Shown: in pieces, positions 1 through 5,557 of the stretch
How the letters are laid out: the number at the start of each line of letters is the position of its first letter
Position numbering within the stretch: position 1 is the stretch's first letter
Source of the DNA: Pseudomonadota bacterium
Lineage (GTDB): Bacteria; Pseudomonadota; Alphaproteobacteria; Rhizobiales; Devosiaceae
Direction: 5' to 3'
DNA length: 5,557 nt
Assembly (NCBI GenBank): GCA_023433985.1
Contig: JAEYTN010000373.1
Span: forward strand, 1 to 5,557
Translations under genes and position numbers: made by a program
The notes under the pieces: model-generated
Databases searched by the model: none
Told to the model about the DNA's origin: nothing
Seen by the model: the letters and a program-made list of their open reading frames with translations, nothing else

Positions 1-177
1 GCTTCAGGCGGCGTGGTGGAGGCGCTGTCGATGCGGAATGGGTGCGGGATCGCCGGGGATGCCGCGGGGCTGCTGGCGTCGAGCGGGGACGGCGAGCTCG
101 GCGGGTTCGCGGGGTCGAACGCGGCGAAGGTGAACGTGCCGGTGCTGTTCGACAATCACCTGCGGCGGGTCGGGTAG
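1..177 (+). CDS. 3' end of an unrecognised protein (partial)
   Basis: An open frame runs from the first base of the window to a TAG at 175-177 and gives the last 58 residues of a protein whose start lies upstream. The tail is rich in Gly and Ala (for example RNGCGIAGDAAGLLAS) and ends in NVPVLFDNHLRRVG. Third codon positions are almost all G or C, as in the neighbouring genes, which supports real coding; the minus strand over the same bases is also open but overlaps the repressor gene. I do not recognise the family and see no catalytic motif, signal peptide or membrane segment in the visible part. It is convergent with the repressor gene, with 17 bases between the two stop codons and no hairpin terminator there, so it need not be related to the sugar operon. 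Confidence 0.5.
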   Translation, partial: ASGGVVEALSMRNGCGIAGDAAGLLASSGDGELGGFAGSNAAKVNVPVLFDNHLRRVG

Positions 178-194
178 GGTAGGGGCGGACGGCT

Positions 195-1223
195 TCAGCT
201 CAGCGCCGGTCCGGTGGACTCGCGCAGCACCAGTTCGACCGGCCACAGCTCGTGGATGGTGGCGGGGTCCTTGCCTTCCTGCATCTGGAGGAGGAGGTCG
301 GCGATGCGGGCGCCGGCGGCGCGGATGGAGGAGCGCGTCGTCGACATGGAGGGGACCATGTTGTCGGCGTTGAGGTAGGGGAATACGTCGTCGTGGGCGA
401 TCATCGAGACGTCGCGGCCGAGTTCTAGGCCGGCGGCGCGGATGGCGCGGAAAACGCCGAGCGCGGTCATCATCGAGCCGGCAAGGAAGGCCGTGGGGCG
501 GGGGCGGCGTTCCAGGAAGGCCTGGGCGAGGCGAAAGCCGTTCTCGTCGGTGAAGCGACCGCCGCCGATCAGGGCCGGATCGGGAGCAAGGCCCCGGGCC
601 TGCATGGCGCTGCGGAAGCCGCGGGCGCGATGGATGGCGAAGGTCTGGTCCTCGGGGCCGTTGATCACCGCGATGCGGGTGTGGCCGAGGTCGATAAGGT
701 GGCTGGTGGCGCGGCGGAAGGCGCCCTCGTTGTCGATGTCGAGCCAGGCATGCGGGATGTTTACCTCTTCGGCACGGCCGTGGAGGAGGAAGGGCATACC
801 GAGCTGGGTGAGCGCGGCGATGCGCGGATCATCGGGCGTCGGGGCCGAAAGGACGACCGCATCGACGCGCTTGGAGGCCGCTAGGCGGCGGAAGGCGGGG
901 ACCTCGTCGTCGGCGTCGATGGGCGTGACGACGATGTCGATCTCGAGCTGGGCGAGGCGCTCCGAAATGCCGGAAAGGAACTCCGAGGTGTGCGGCCCGA
1001 AATGCAGCGAGCGCTGCAGGGGCAGGGGCACGCCGATGGCGCCCGACCGGCCGGTGGCGAGACGGCGGGCGGAGGCATTGGCGCGGTAGCCGAGGCGGTC
1101 GGCAGCTTCGGAGACGCGGCGGCGAGTGTCCTCGTTGACTTCGGGAAAGCCATTGAGGGCGCGGCTCACGGTCGTCTGTGAGAGCCCCAGCTCATTGGCC
1201 AAGTCTTTGAGTTTAATCACCAA
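195..1223 (-). CDS. LacI/GalR-family transcriptional repressor, AglR-like
   Basis: A 342-residue protein, the usual LacI-family length. The N-terminal helix-turn-helix is at about residues 4-24, with recognition helix SQTTVSRALN at 15-24. The hinge helix ANASARRLATG is at 48-58 and includes the conserved Leu that enters the minor groove in this family. The rest is a two-lobed periplasmic-binding-protein-like effector domain (about 60-335), with typical DIDNEGAFRRATSHLIDLGH and SMIAHDDVFPYL stretches. The N terminus resembles rhizobial alpha-glucoside regulator AglR from memory. The start is not ATG: TTG at 1223-1221 is followed at once by GTG at 1220-1218, and an in-frame TGA at 1232-1230 rules out anything further upstream; GTG would give 341 residues. 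It is divergent from the ABC importer and probably represses it until an imported sugar or a derivative binds, acting at palindromes in the intergenic region. Family assignment is very sure; the ligand is inferred. Confidence 0.95.
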   Translation of the reverse strand: MVIKLKDLANELGLSQTTVSRALNGFPEVNEDTRRRVSEAADRLGYRANASARRLATGRSGAIGVPLPLQRSLHFGPHTSEFLSGISERLAQLEIDIVVTPIDADDEVPAFRRLAASKRVDAVVLSAPTPDDPRIAALTQLGMPFLLHGRAEEVNIPHAWLDIDNEGAFRRATSHLIDLGHTRIAVINGPEDQTFAIHRARGFRSAMQARGLAPDPALIGGGRFTDENGFRLAQAFLERRPRPTAFLAGSMMTALGVFRAIRAAGLELGRDVSMIAHDDVFPYLNADNMVPSMSTTRSSIRAAGARIADLLLQMQEGKDPATIHELWPVELVLRESTGPALS

Positions 1224-1286
1224 ATTTCGTCACATCCGCTGCCGCTTGCCGCGGCTTGAGGCGGATGCCTCCTCCCAGAGCTTGCC

Positions 1287-1304
1287 ATTCAAAGCGATTT
1301 GGAA
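1287..1304. promoter_or_regulatory. Secondary LacI-type operator (imperfect)
   Basis: The core CAAAGCGATTTG has the central CG typical of LacI-family operators. It matches the perfect palindrome at 1504-1521 at 13 of 18 positions when the central CG steps are aligned. It overlaps the candidate -10 of the repressor gene. The two centres are 217 bp apart, so it could serve autorepression, a repression loop between the divergent promoters, or both. The resemblance is seen; the function is inferred. Confidence 0.45.
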
Positions 1305-1315
1305 AATCGATGCAA
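1287..1315 (-). promoter_or_regulatory. Candidate promoter of the repressor gene
   Basis: Read on the minus strand, TTGCAT (1315-1310) and TTGAAT (1292-1287) are separated by 17 bases, a workable sigma-70-type pair but a weak match, chiefly at the -35. Transcription would start near 1280 and leave a leader of roughly 57 nt before the repressor start. The -10 and most of the spacer lie inside the imperfect operator at 1287-1304, which would suit autoregulation. This is a sequence-pattern call only. Confidence 0.3.
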
Positions 1316-1338
1316 GAGGGTTGCTCTCCGCCACAATC

Positions 1339-1356
1339 CTGAGGTTCGTACCTCAG
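1339..1356. repeat. Inverted repeat, 7-bp perfect arms with 4-base spacer
   Basis: CTGAGGT (1339-1345) and ACCTCAG (1350-1356) are exact reverse complements separated by TCGT. It has neither the AAAGCGCTTT core nor the central CG arrangement of the other operators and is not followed by a T-run on either strand, so it is not an obvious terminator. It sits upstream of the candidate repressor-gene promoter and could bind a different regulator. No function is assigned. Confidence 0.4.
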
Positions 1357-1371
1357 CCTTGAAAGGACGCC

Positions 1372-1381
1372 AACCGCGGTT
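1372..1381. repeat. 10-bp perfect palindrome AACCGCGGTT
   Basis: A short exact palindrome in the middle of the divergent intergenic region. Its central step is GC rather than CG and it does not resemble the main operator, so it is listed as a possible protein-binding site of unknown kind. A 10-bp palindrome can arise by chance in GC-rich DNA. Confidence 0.25.
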
Positions 1382-1470
1382 CATGTAAGCATGACTGACC
1401 TAAGCAACTGATTTGGCTGCCACAAATGTGAGTGTCCCCGCCGCAAAGATGAACGCTTGCTGAATGCGGC

Positions 1471-1500
1471 TTGACAGCGTTTCCCACCAAAGTCTAGGTT
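1471..1500 (+). promoter_or_regulatory. Main promoter of the ABC importer operon
   Basis: A perfect TTGACA -35 hexamer lies at 1471-1476. After an 18-base spacer there is a weak -10, TAGGTT, at 1495-1500 (3 of 6 consensus bases, common in alphaproteobacteria). The predicted start near 1507 falls inside the perfect palindrome at 1504-1521, so a bound repressor would cover the initiation site. The leader to the binding-protein ATG would be about 145-150 nt. Confidence 0.6.
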
Positions 1501-1503
1501 CAG

Positions 1504-1521
1504 TCTCAAAGCGCTTTGAGA
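1504..1521. promoter_or_regulatory. Primary LacI-family operator, perfect 18-bp palindrome
   Basis: TCTCAAAGCGCTTTGAGA is an exact palindrome over 18 bases with the central CG characteristic of LacI-family operators and the AAAGCGCTTT core used by many sugar repressors of the family. It starts 4 bases after the putative -10 of the importer promoter. The adjacent divergent LacI-family gene is the natural candidate to bind it, giving negative control of the transport operon. The palindrome is seen directly; the pairing with this repressor is inferred. Confidence 0.8.
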
Positions 1522-1560
1522 AACCTAGCGGTGGCAATCACTCCGCACAGAGCGTTTTGG

Positions 1561-1649
1561 TGGGAGGAGAGCTGGCGGGTGGGGCGTTCCGGCAGGAATG
1601 CCAGTTCCGCGCCCATTTTCCTCCCGGTCACATGTCCTTTTGGGAGGAA
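1561..1649 (+). promoter_or_regulatory. Structured leader with alternative pairings that mask or free the SD
   Basis: Two exclusive folds can be drawn by eye. Fold A: P1 pairs 1562-1568 with 1619-1625 (7 bp), P2 pairs 1569-1576 with 1600-1607 (8 bp, one G-U), and P3 pairs 1586-1590 with 1595-1599 (5 bp, one G-U) closing a GGCA loop. The two bulges (1582-1585 and 1611-1614) are themselves complementary. This leaves the SD free. Fold B: TTCCTCCC at 1618-1625 pairs perfectly with GGGAGGAA at 1642-1649, burying the SD in an 8-bp stem. Both folds need the same CCTCCC strand because TGGGAGGA is duplicated exactly 80 nt apart (1561 and 1641). This matches no riboswitch class I recognise. GC-rich leaders fold easily, so the switch is a hypothesis. 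Confidence 0.4.
1642..1647 (+). promoter_or_regulatory. Strong Shine-Dalgarno of the binding-protein gene
   Basis: GGGAGG lies 7 bases before the ATG at 1655, strong complementarity to the 16S rRNA 3' end at good spacing. It fixes the start at 1655 rather than at an in-frame ATG at 1598, which would prepend 19 residues to a complete signal peptide. Confidence 0.85.
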
Positions 1650-1654
1650 CAACA

Positions 1655-2926
<1,272 letters not shown>

Positions 2927-2933
2927 GCAAAGC

Positions 2934-2964
2934 GGTCTCCGGGAGTTTCTCCCGGAGACCTTTT
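2934..2964 (+). terminator. Intercistronic hairpin plus T-run (partial terminator or 3'-end stabiliser)
   Basis: GGTCTCCGGGA (2934-2944) and TCCCGGAGACC (2950-2960) are perfectly complementary, giving an 11-bp stem with loop GTTTC (12 bp if the loop-closing G-C pairs), followed directly by TTTT at 2961-2964. It begins 8 bases after the binding-protein stop. It has the form of an intrinsic terminator with a short T-run. Because the permease genes follow with no evident promoter of their own, the likeliest role is partial read-through or protection of the upstream mRNA, giving more binding protein than membrane components, as is known for the malE-malF junction. Confidence 0.75.
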
Positions 2965-2965
2965 C

Positions 2966-2987
2966 ATGCGGGGGCTGCTCTCCGCAT
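2966..2987 (+). repeat. Second intercistronic stem-loop
   Basis: ATGCGG (2966-2971) pairs with CCGCAT (2982-2987); one G-U and one G-C pair extend it to 8 pairs around a six-base loop. It follows the terminator-like hairpin after only one base beyond the T-run, so the junction carries two tandem stem-loops before the permease ribosome binding site. It probably contributes to mRNA stability or attenuation. It is not followed by a T-run. Confidence 0.5.
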
Positions 2988-3009
2988 CTGACGCTCAGGC
3001 GAGGACACG

Positions 3010-3987
3010 ATGGCGGTAGAGACGGCGGGCTCGATCCCCCTTCCCAGGACGAAGACGCGTTCGGAACTGATGACGCAGCGGCTGGCGGCCGCGCGCTGGT
3101 TCCTGCTGCCGATGCTGATCGCGCTGGCGATCGTCGCCGGCTGGCCGCTGCTGCGGTCGATCTGGTTCTCGTTCACCGACGCGCGCCTCAACACCCTTTA
3201 CGAGGCCGAGTGGATCGGCTTCGGCAACTATCTGCGCTGGCAGACGCTTTCGAGCGGCGCCATCCGCTGGCGCGGCGTGCTCGCCGATCCCGACTGGTGG
3301 AACGCCGTGTGGAACACGCTGCGCTTCGCGGCCCTCTCGGTTTCGCTCGAGGCGGTGCTGGGCATGCTGGTGGCGCTGGTGCTGAACGCTGAGTTCAAGG
3401 GACGCGGCATCGTGCGCGCCGCCATCCTGATCCCCTGGGCCATCCCGACGATCGTCTCGGCCAAGATGTGGGCCTGGATGCTCAACGACCAGCTCGGGAT
3501 CATCAACGACCTGTTGATGAAGATGGGGCTGATCAGCCAGAAGATCGCGTGGACCGCGTCGACCGACACAGCCATGACCGCGGTGCTGATCGTGGACGTG
3601 TGGAAGACGACGCCGTTCATGGCGCTATTGATCCTCGCCGGACTGCAGATGATCCCCAAGGATGTCTATGAGGCGGCGCGCGTCGATGGCGTGCATCCGG
3701 TCAAGGTGTTCTTCCGCGTGACGCTGCCGCTGGTGCGGCCGGCGCTGATGGTGGCGATCATCTTCCGCCTGCTCGACGCGATGCGCATCTTCGACCTGAT
3801 CTACGTGCTGACGCCCAACTCCAAGGCGACCAAGACGATGTCGGTGCTGAGCCAGGAGAACCTGTTCCAGTTCGACAACTTCGCCGAGGGCTCGACGCAA
3901 TCGACCCTGCTGTTCGTGATCATCGCCATCCTGACCTCCCTCTATATCTGGCTGGGCCGGGTGAACTTCGAAGGGGAGAAGGGCTGA
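3010..3987 (+). CDS. ABC sugar transporter inner-membrane permease, MalF-type
   Basis: A 325-residue integral membrane protein with six predicted segments at about 30-52, 99-127, 131-157, 186-212, 244-265 and 296-316. The cytoplasmic EAA loop that docks onto the ATPase is clear: EAARVDG at 221-227, followed by LP at 239-240, the pattern of binding-protein-dependent permeases. The size fits the ThuF-like group, without the large periplasmic P2 domain of enterobacterial MalF. Between the first two segments there is a longer Trp-rich periplasmic stretch (about 68-98) than in minimal family members. The ATG at 3010 has GAGG five bases upstream; an internal ATG at 3070 would still keep all membrane segments, so the first 20 residues are less certain. 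Its TGA shares one base with the next ATG, indicating coupled translation. It forms the import channel with the MalG-type partner. Confidence 0.93.
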   Translation: MAVETAGSIPLPRTKTRSELMTQRLAAARWFLLPMLIALAIVAGWPLLRSIWFSFTDARLNTLYEAEWIGFGNYLRWQTLSSGAIRWRGVLADPDWWNAVWNTLRFAALSVSLEAVLGMLVALVLNAEFKGRGIVRAAILIPWAIPTIVSAKMWAWMLNDQLGIINDLLMKMGLISQKIAWTASTDTAMTAVLIVDVWKTTPFMALLILAGLQMIPKDVYEAARVDGVHPVKVFFRVTLPLVRPALMVAIIFRLLDAMRIFDLIYVLTPNSKATKTMSVLSQENLFQFDNFAEGSTQSTLLFVIIAILTSLYIWLGRVNFEGEKG

Positions 3988-4820
3988 TGAACGCCTGGGC
4001 CATCACGAAGCGGACGGCGTTCTACCTCGCCGTCCTGGTGATCATCGTCGTCTCGGTGTTCCCGTTCTATTATGCGCTGCTGACCAGCTTCAAGCAGGGT
4101 TCGGAGCTGTTCCGGATCACCTACTGGCCGGAATCGTTCAGCCTCGCCAACTACCAGTCGGTGCTCGGCGTCGGCAGCTTCCCGCGCAACCTGCTCAACT
4201 CGGTGTTCGTCGCCTCGCTGACGGTGATCCTGGCGCTGTTCCTCGCCATCACGGCATCGTTCGCACTGGCGCGGGTGCGGTTCCGGGGCAGGGGCCTGCT
4301 ACTGATGACCATTCTCGCGGTGTCGATGTTCCCGCAGATCGCGGTGCTGGCCGGCCTGTTCGAGCTGATCCGCTTCATCGGCATCTACAACACGCCGTGG
4401 GCGCTGATCTTCAGCTACACGATCTTCACGCTGCCGTTCACGGTGTGGGTGCTCACCACCTTCATGCGCGACCTGCCGGTGGAGATCGAGGAAGCGGCGA
4501 TCGTCGACGGGGCGAGCCCGTGGATCATCATCACCAAGGTGTTCCTGCCGCTGATGTGGCCGGCGCTAGTGACGACCGGCCTGCTCGCCTTCATCGGCGC
4601 GTGGAACGAGTTCCTGTTCGCACTCACCTTCACCATCTCCAACGACACGCGCACGGTGCCGGTAGCCATCGCGCTGCTGTCGGGAGGTAGTCAGTTCGAG
4701 GTTCCGTGGGGCGCCATCATGGCGGCGTCGGTGATCGTCACCGTGCCGCTGGTCGTCCTCGTCCTCATCTTCCAGCGCAAGATCATTTCCGGCCTCACTG
4801 CCGGCGGCGTAAAGGGCTAA
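3987..4820 (+). CDS. ABC sugar transporter inner-membrane permease, MalG-type
   Basis: A 277-residue permease, the usual MalG/ThuG length, with six predicted membrane segments at about 12-33, 69-95, 102-125, 136-159, 193-214 and 242-263. The EAA loop is EEAAIVDGA (168-176) followed by LP at 187-188, and the C terminus [16 protein letters not shown] is characteristic of the MalG family. It begins inside the stop codon of the upstream permease (shared A at 3987), with AAGGGGAG at 3971-3978 as a plausible SD, so stoichiometric translation of the two channel subunits is expected. The length argues against AglG, which as I recall is distinctly longer. Family is very sure; the sugar transported is inferred from context. 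Confidence 0.94.
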   Translation: MNAWAITKRTAFYLAVLVIIVVSVFPFYYALLTSFKQGSELFRITYWPESFSLANYQSVLGVGSFPRNLLNSVFVASLTVILALFLAITASFALARVRFRGRGLLLMTILAVSMFPQIAVLAGLFELIRFIGIYNTPWALIFSYTIFTLPFTVWVLTTFMRDLPVEIEEAAIVDGASPWIIITKVFLPLMWPALVTTGLLAFIGAWNEFLFALTFTISNDTRTVPVAIALLSGGSQFEVPWGAIMAASVIVTVPLVVLVLIFQRKIISGLTAGGVKG

Positions 4821-4824
4821 TTCC

Positions 4825-5557
4825 ATGGCGCATATCGAGCTCAAGAACATCCGGAAGTCGTTCGGCATGGTCGACGTGATCAAGGGCGTCGACCTCGAGG
4901 TCCACTCGGGCGAGTTCATGGTGTTCGTCGGCCCGTCGGGCTGCGGCAAGTCCACGCTGCTTCGCCTGCTGGCGGGGCTCGAAGACATCACCTCGGGCGA
5001 GATGACCTTCGACGGCCAGGTGGTAAACGCGCTGGCGCCCTCCAAGCGCGGCATCGCCATGGTGTTCCAGTCCTATGCGCTCTACCCGCACATGACTGTG
5101 TACGAGAACATGGCGTTCGGCATGCAGCTGGCGAAATCGGACAAGGACGCGATCAAGAAGCGGGTCGAGGCGGCGGCCGAGATGCTGCAGATCACCCAGT
5201 ACCTGGGGCGCCTGCCCAAGCAGCTGTCGGGTGGCCAGCGCCAGCGCGTCGCCATCGGCCGCGCCATCGTGCGCGACCCCAAGGTGTTCCTGTTCGACGA
5301 GCCCCTGTCGAACCTCGATGCGGCGTTGCGCGTGGCGACCCGGCTCGAGATCGCCAAGCTCCACCACGACATGCATAGCGCCACGATGGTGTATGTGACG
5401 CACGACCAGGTGGAGGCGATGACGCTCGCCGACCGCATCTGCGTACTGCGCGACGGCCTGGTGGAGCAGGTCGGCACGCCGCTCGAGCTCTACGACAATC
5501 CGCAGTCGATGTTCGTGGCGGGGTTCATCGGCTCGCCGAAGATGAACTTCCTCAATG
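4825..5557 (+). CDS. ABC sugar transporter ATP-binding protein, MalK/UgpC-type (3' end outside window)
   Basis: The first 244 residues of a cytoplasmic ABC ATPase that energises the importer. All nucleotide-binding motifs are intact: Walker [10 protein letters not shown] (36-44), Q-loop Gln82, signature LSGGQ (134-138), Walker B VFLFDEP (154-160, Asp158/Glu159), D-loop SNLD (162-165) and switch His193. Residues from about 236 (GSPKMNFLN) start the C-terminal regulatory OB-fold region of the MalK/UgpC subfamily; full members are roughly 340-370 residues, so about 100 more codons are expected beyond the edge. It starts 4 bases after the MalG-type stop, with AAAGGG at 4811-4816 as SD. Such proteins are often auto-named UgpC (glycerol-3-phosphate), but the partners here are of the disaccharide type, so that name should not be read as substrate. 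Confidence 0.95.
   Translation, partial: MAHIELKNIRKSFGMVDVIKGVDLEVHSGEFMVFVGPSGCGKSTLLRLLAGLEDITSGEMTFDGQVVNALAPSKRGIAMVFQSYALYPHMTVYENMAFGMQLAKSDKDAIKKRVEAAAEMLQITQYLGRLPKQLSGGQRQRVAIGRAIVRDPKVFLFDEPLSNLDAALRVATRLEIAKLHHDMHSATMVYVTHDQVEAMTLADRICVLRDGLVEQVGTPLELYDNPQSMFVAGFIGSPKMNFLN

Noticed and set aside
178..194. Possible bidirectional terminator between the convergent genes
   Set aside because: Only 17 bases with no inverted repeat or T-run.
442..1089. 215-codon open frame on the plus strand opposite the repressor gene
   Set aside because: Arg/Ser/Ala-rich translation without domain features; the minus strand encodes a full LacI-family protein.
1427..1444. TGTGA at 1427-1431 as a possible CRP half-site
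   Set aside because: No matching TCACA half follows at the required 6-base spacing.
1598..1654. Upstream in-frame ATG that would extend the binding protein by 19 residues
   Set aside because: The strong SD at 1642-1647 points to ATG 1655, where a complete signal peptide begins; the extension would put Arg-rich residues before it, and the ATG at 1598 lies within a predicted hairpin.
4825..5557. Reading the ATPase as a glycerol-3-phosphate UgpC
   Set aside because: The ATPase domain of this subfamily does not define substrate; binding protein and permeases are of the disaccharide type and no other ugp features are present.

Overview
The window is high-GC DNA with dense G/C-ending codons. It holds a carbohydrate-uptake locus of the kind found in alphaproteobacteria, most likely Rhizobiales/Hyphomicrobiales. 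The genus cannot be fixed from the sequence; this assignment rests on recalled resemblance to Sinorhizobium Agl/Thu proteins, not on a search.

Layout: (1) 1-177 is the 3' end of an unrecognised plus-strand gene. (2) 195-1223, minus strand and convergent with it, is a LacI/GalR-family repressor resembling the alpha-glucoside regulator AglR. (3) 1224-1654 is a 431-base divergent intergenic region rich in regulatory sequence: a candidate repressor-gene promoter overlapped by an imperfect operator, two other inverted repeats, a TTGACA-type promoter for the transport operon, a perfect 18-bp LacI-type palindrome over the expected transcription start, and a leader of about 145 nt that can fold in two mutually exclusive ways, one of which hides the ribosome binding site of the first gene. 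(4) 1655-5557, plus strand, is an ABC importer operon in the order periplasmic solute-binding protein, MalF-type permease, MalG-type permease, MalK-type ATPase (cut by the window edge). Two tandem stem-loops sit between the binding-protein gene and the first permease gene. The permease genes overlap by one base and the ATPase gene follows after 4 bases.

How it works together (inference): the binding protein captures a di- or oligosaccharide in the periplasm and the two permeases form the channel. Each carries a clear EAA loop that docks to the ATPase dimer, which powers import. The repressor probably senses the imported sugar or a product of it and controls both divergent promoters. Protein sizes (423, 325, 277 aa) and motifs place the importer in the trehalose/maltose (ThuEFGK-like) group, while the regulator looks AglR-like. 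The substrate is therefore probably an alpha-glucoside such as trehalose, maltose, sucrose or palatinose, but it is not proven. No glycoside hydrolase or other catabolic gene is in the window.

The genes are a familiar system. The least explained part is the 5' leader of the binding-protein gene.
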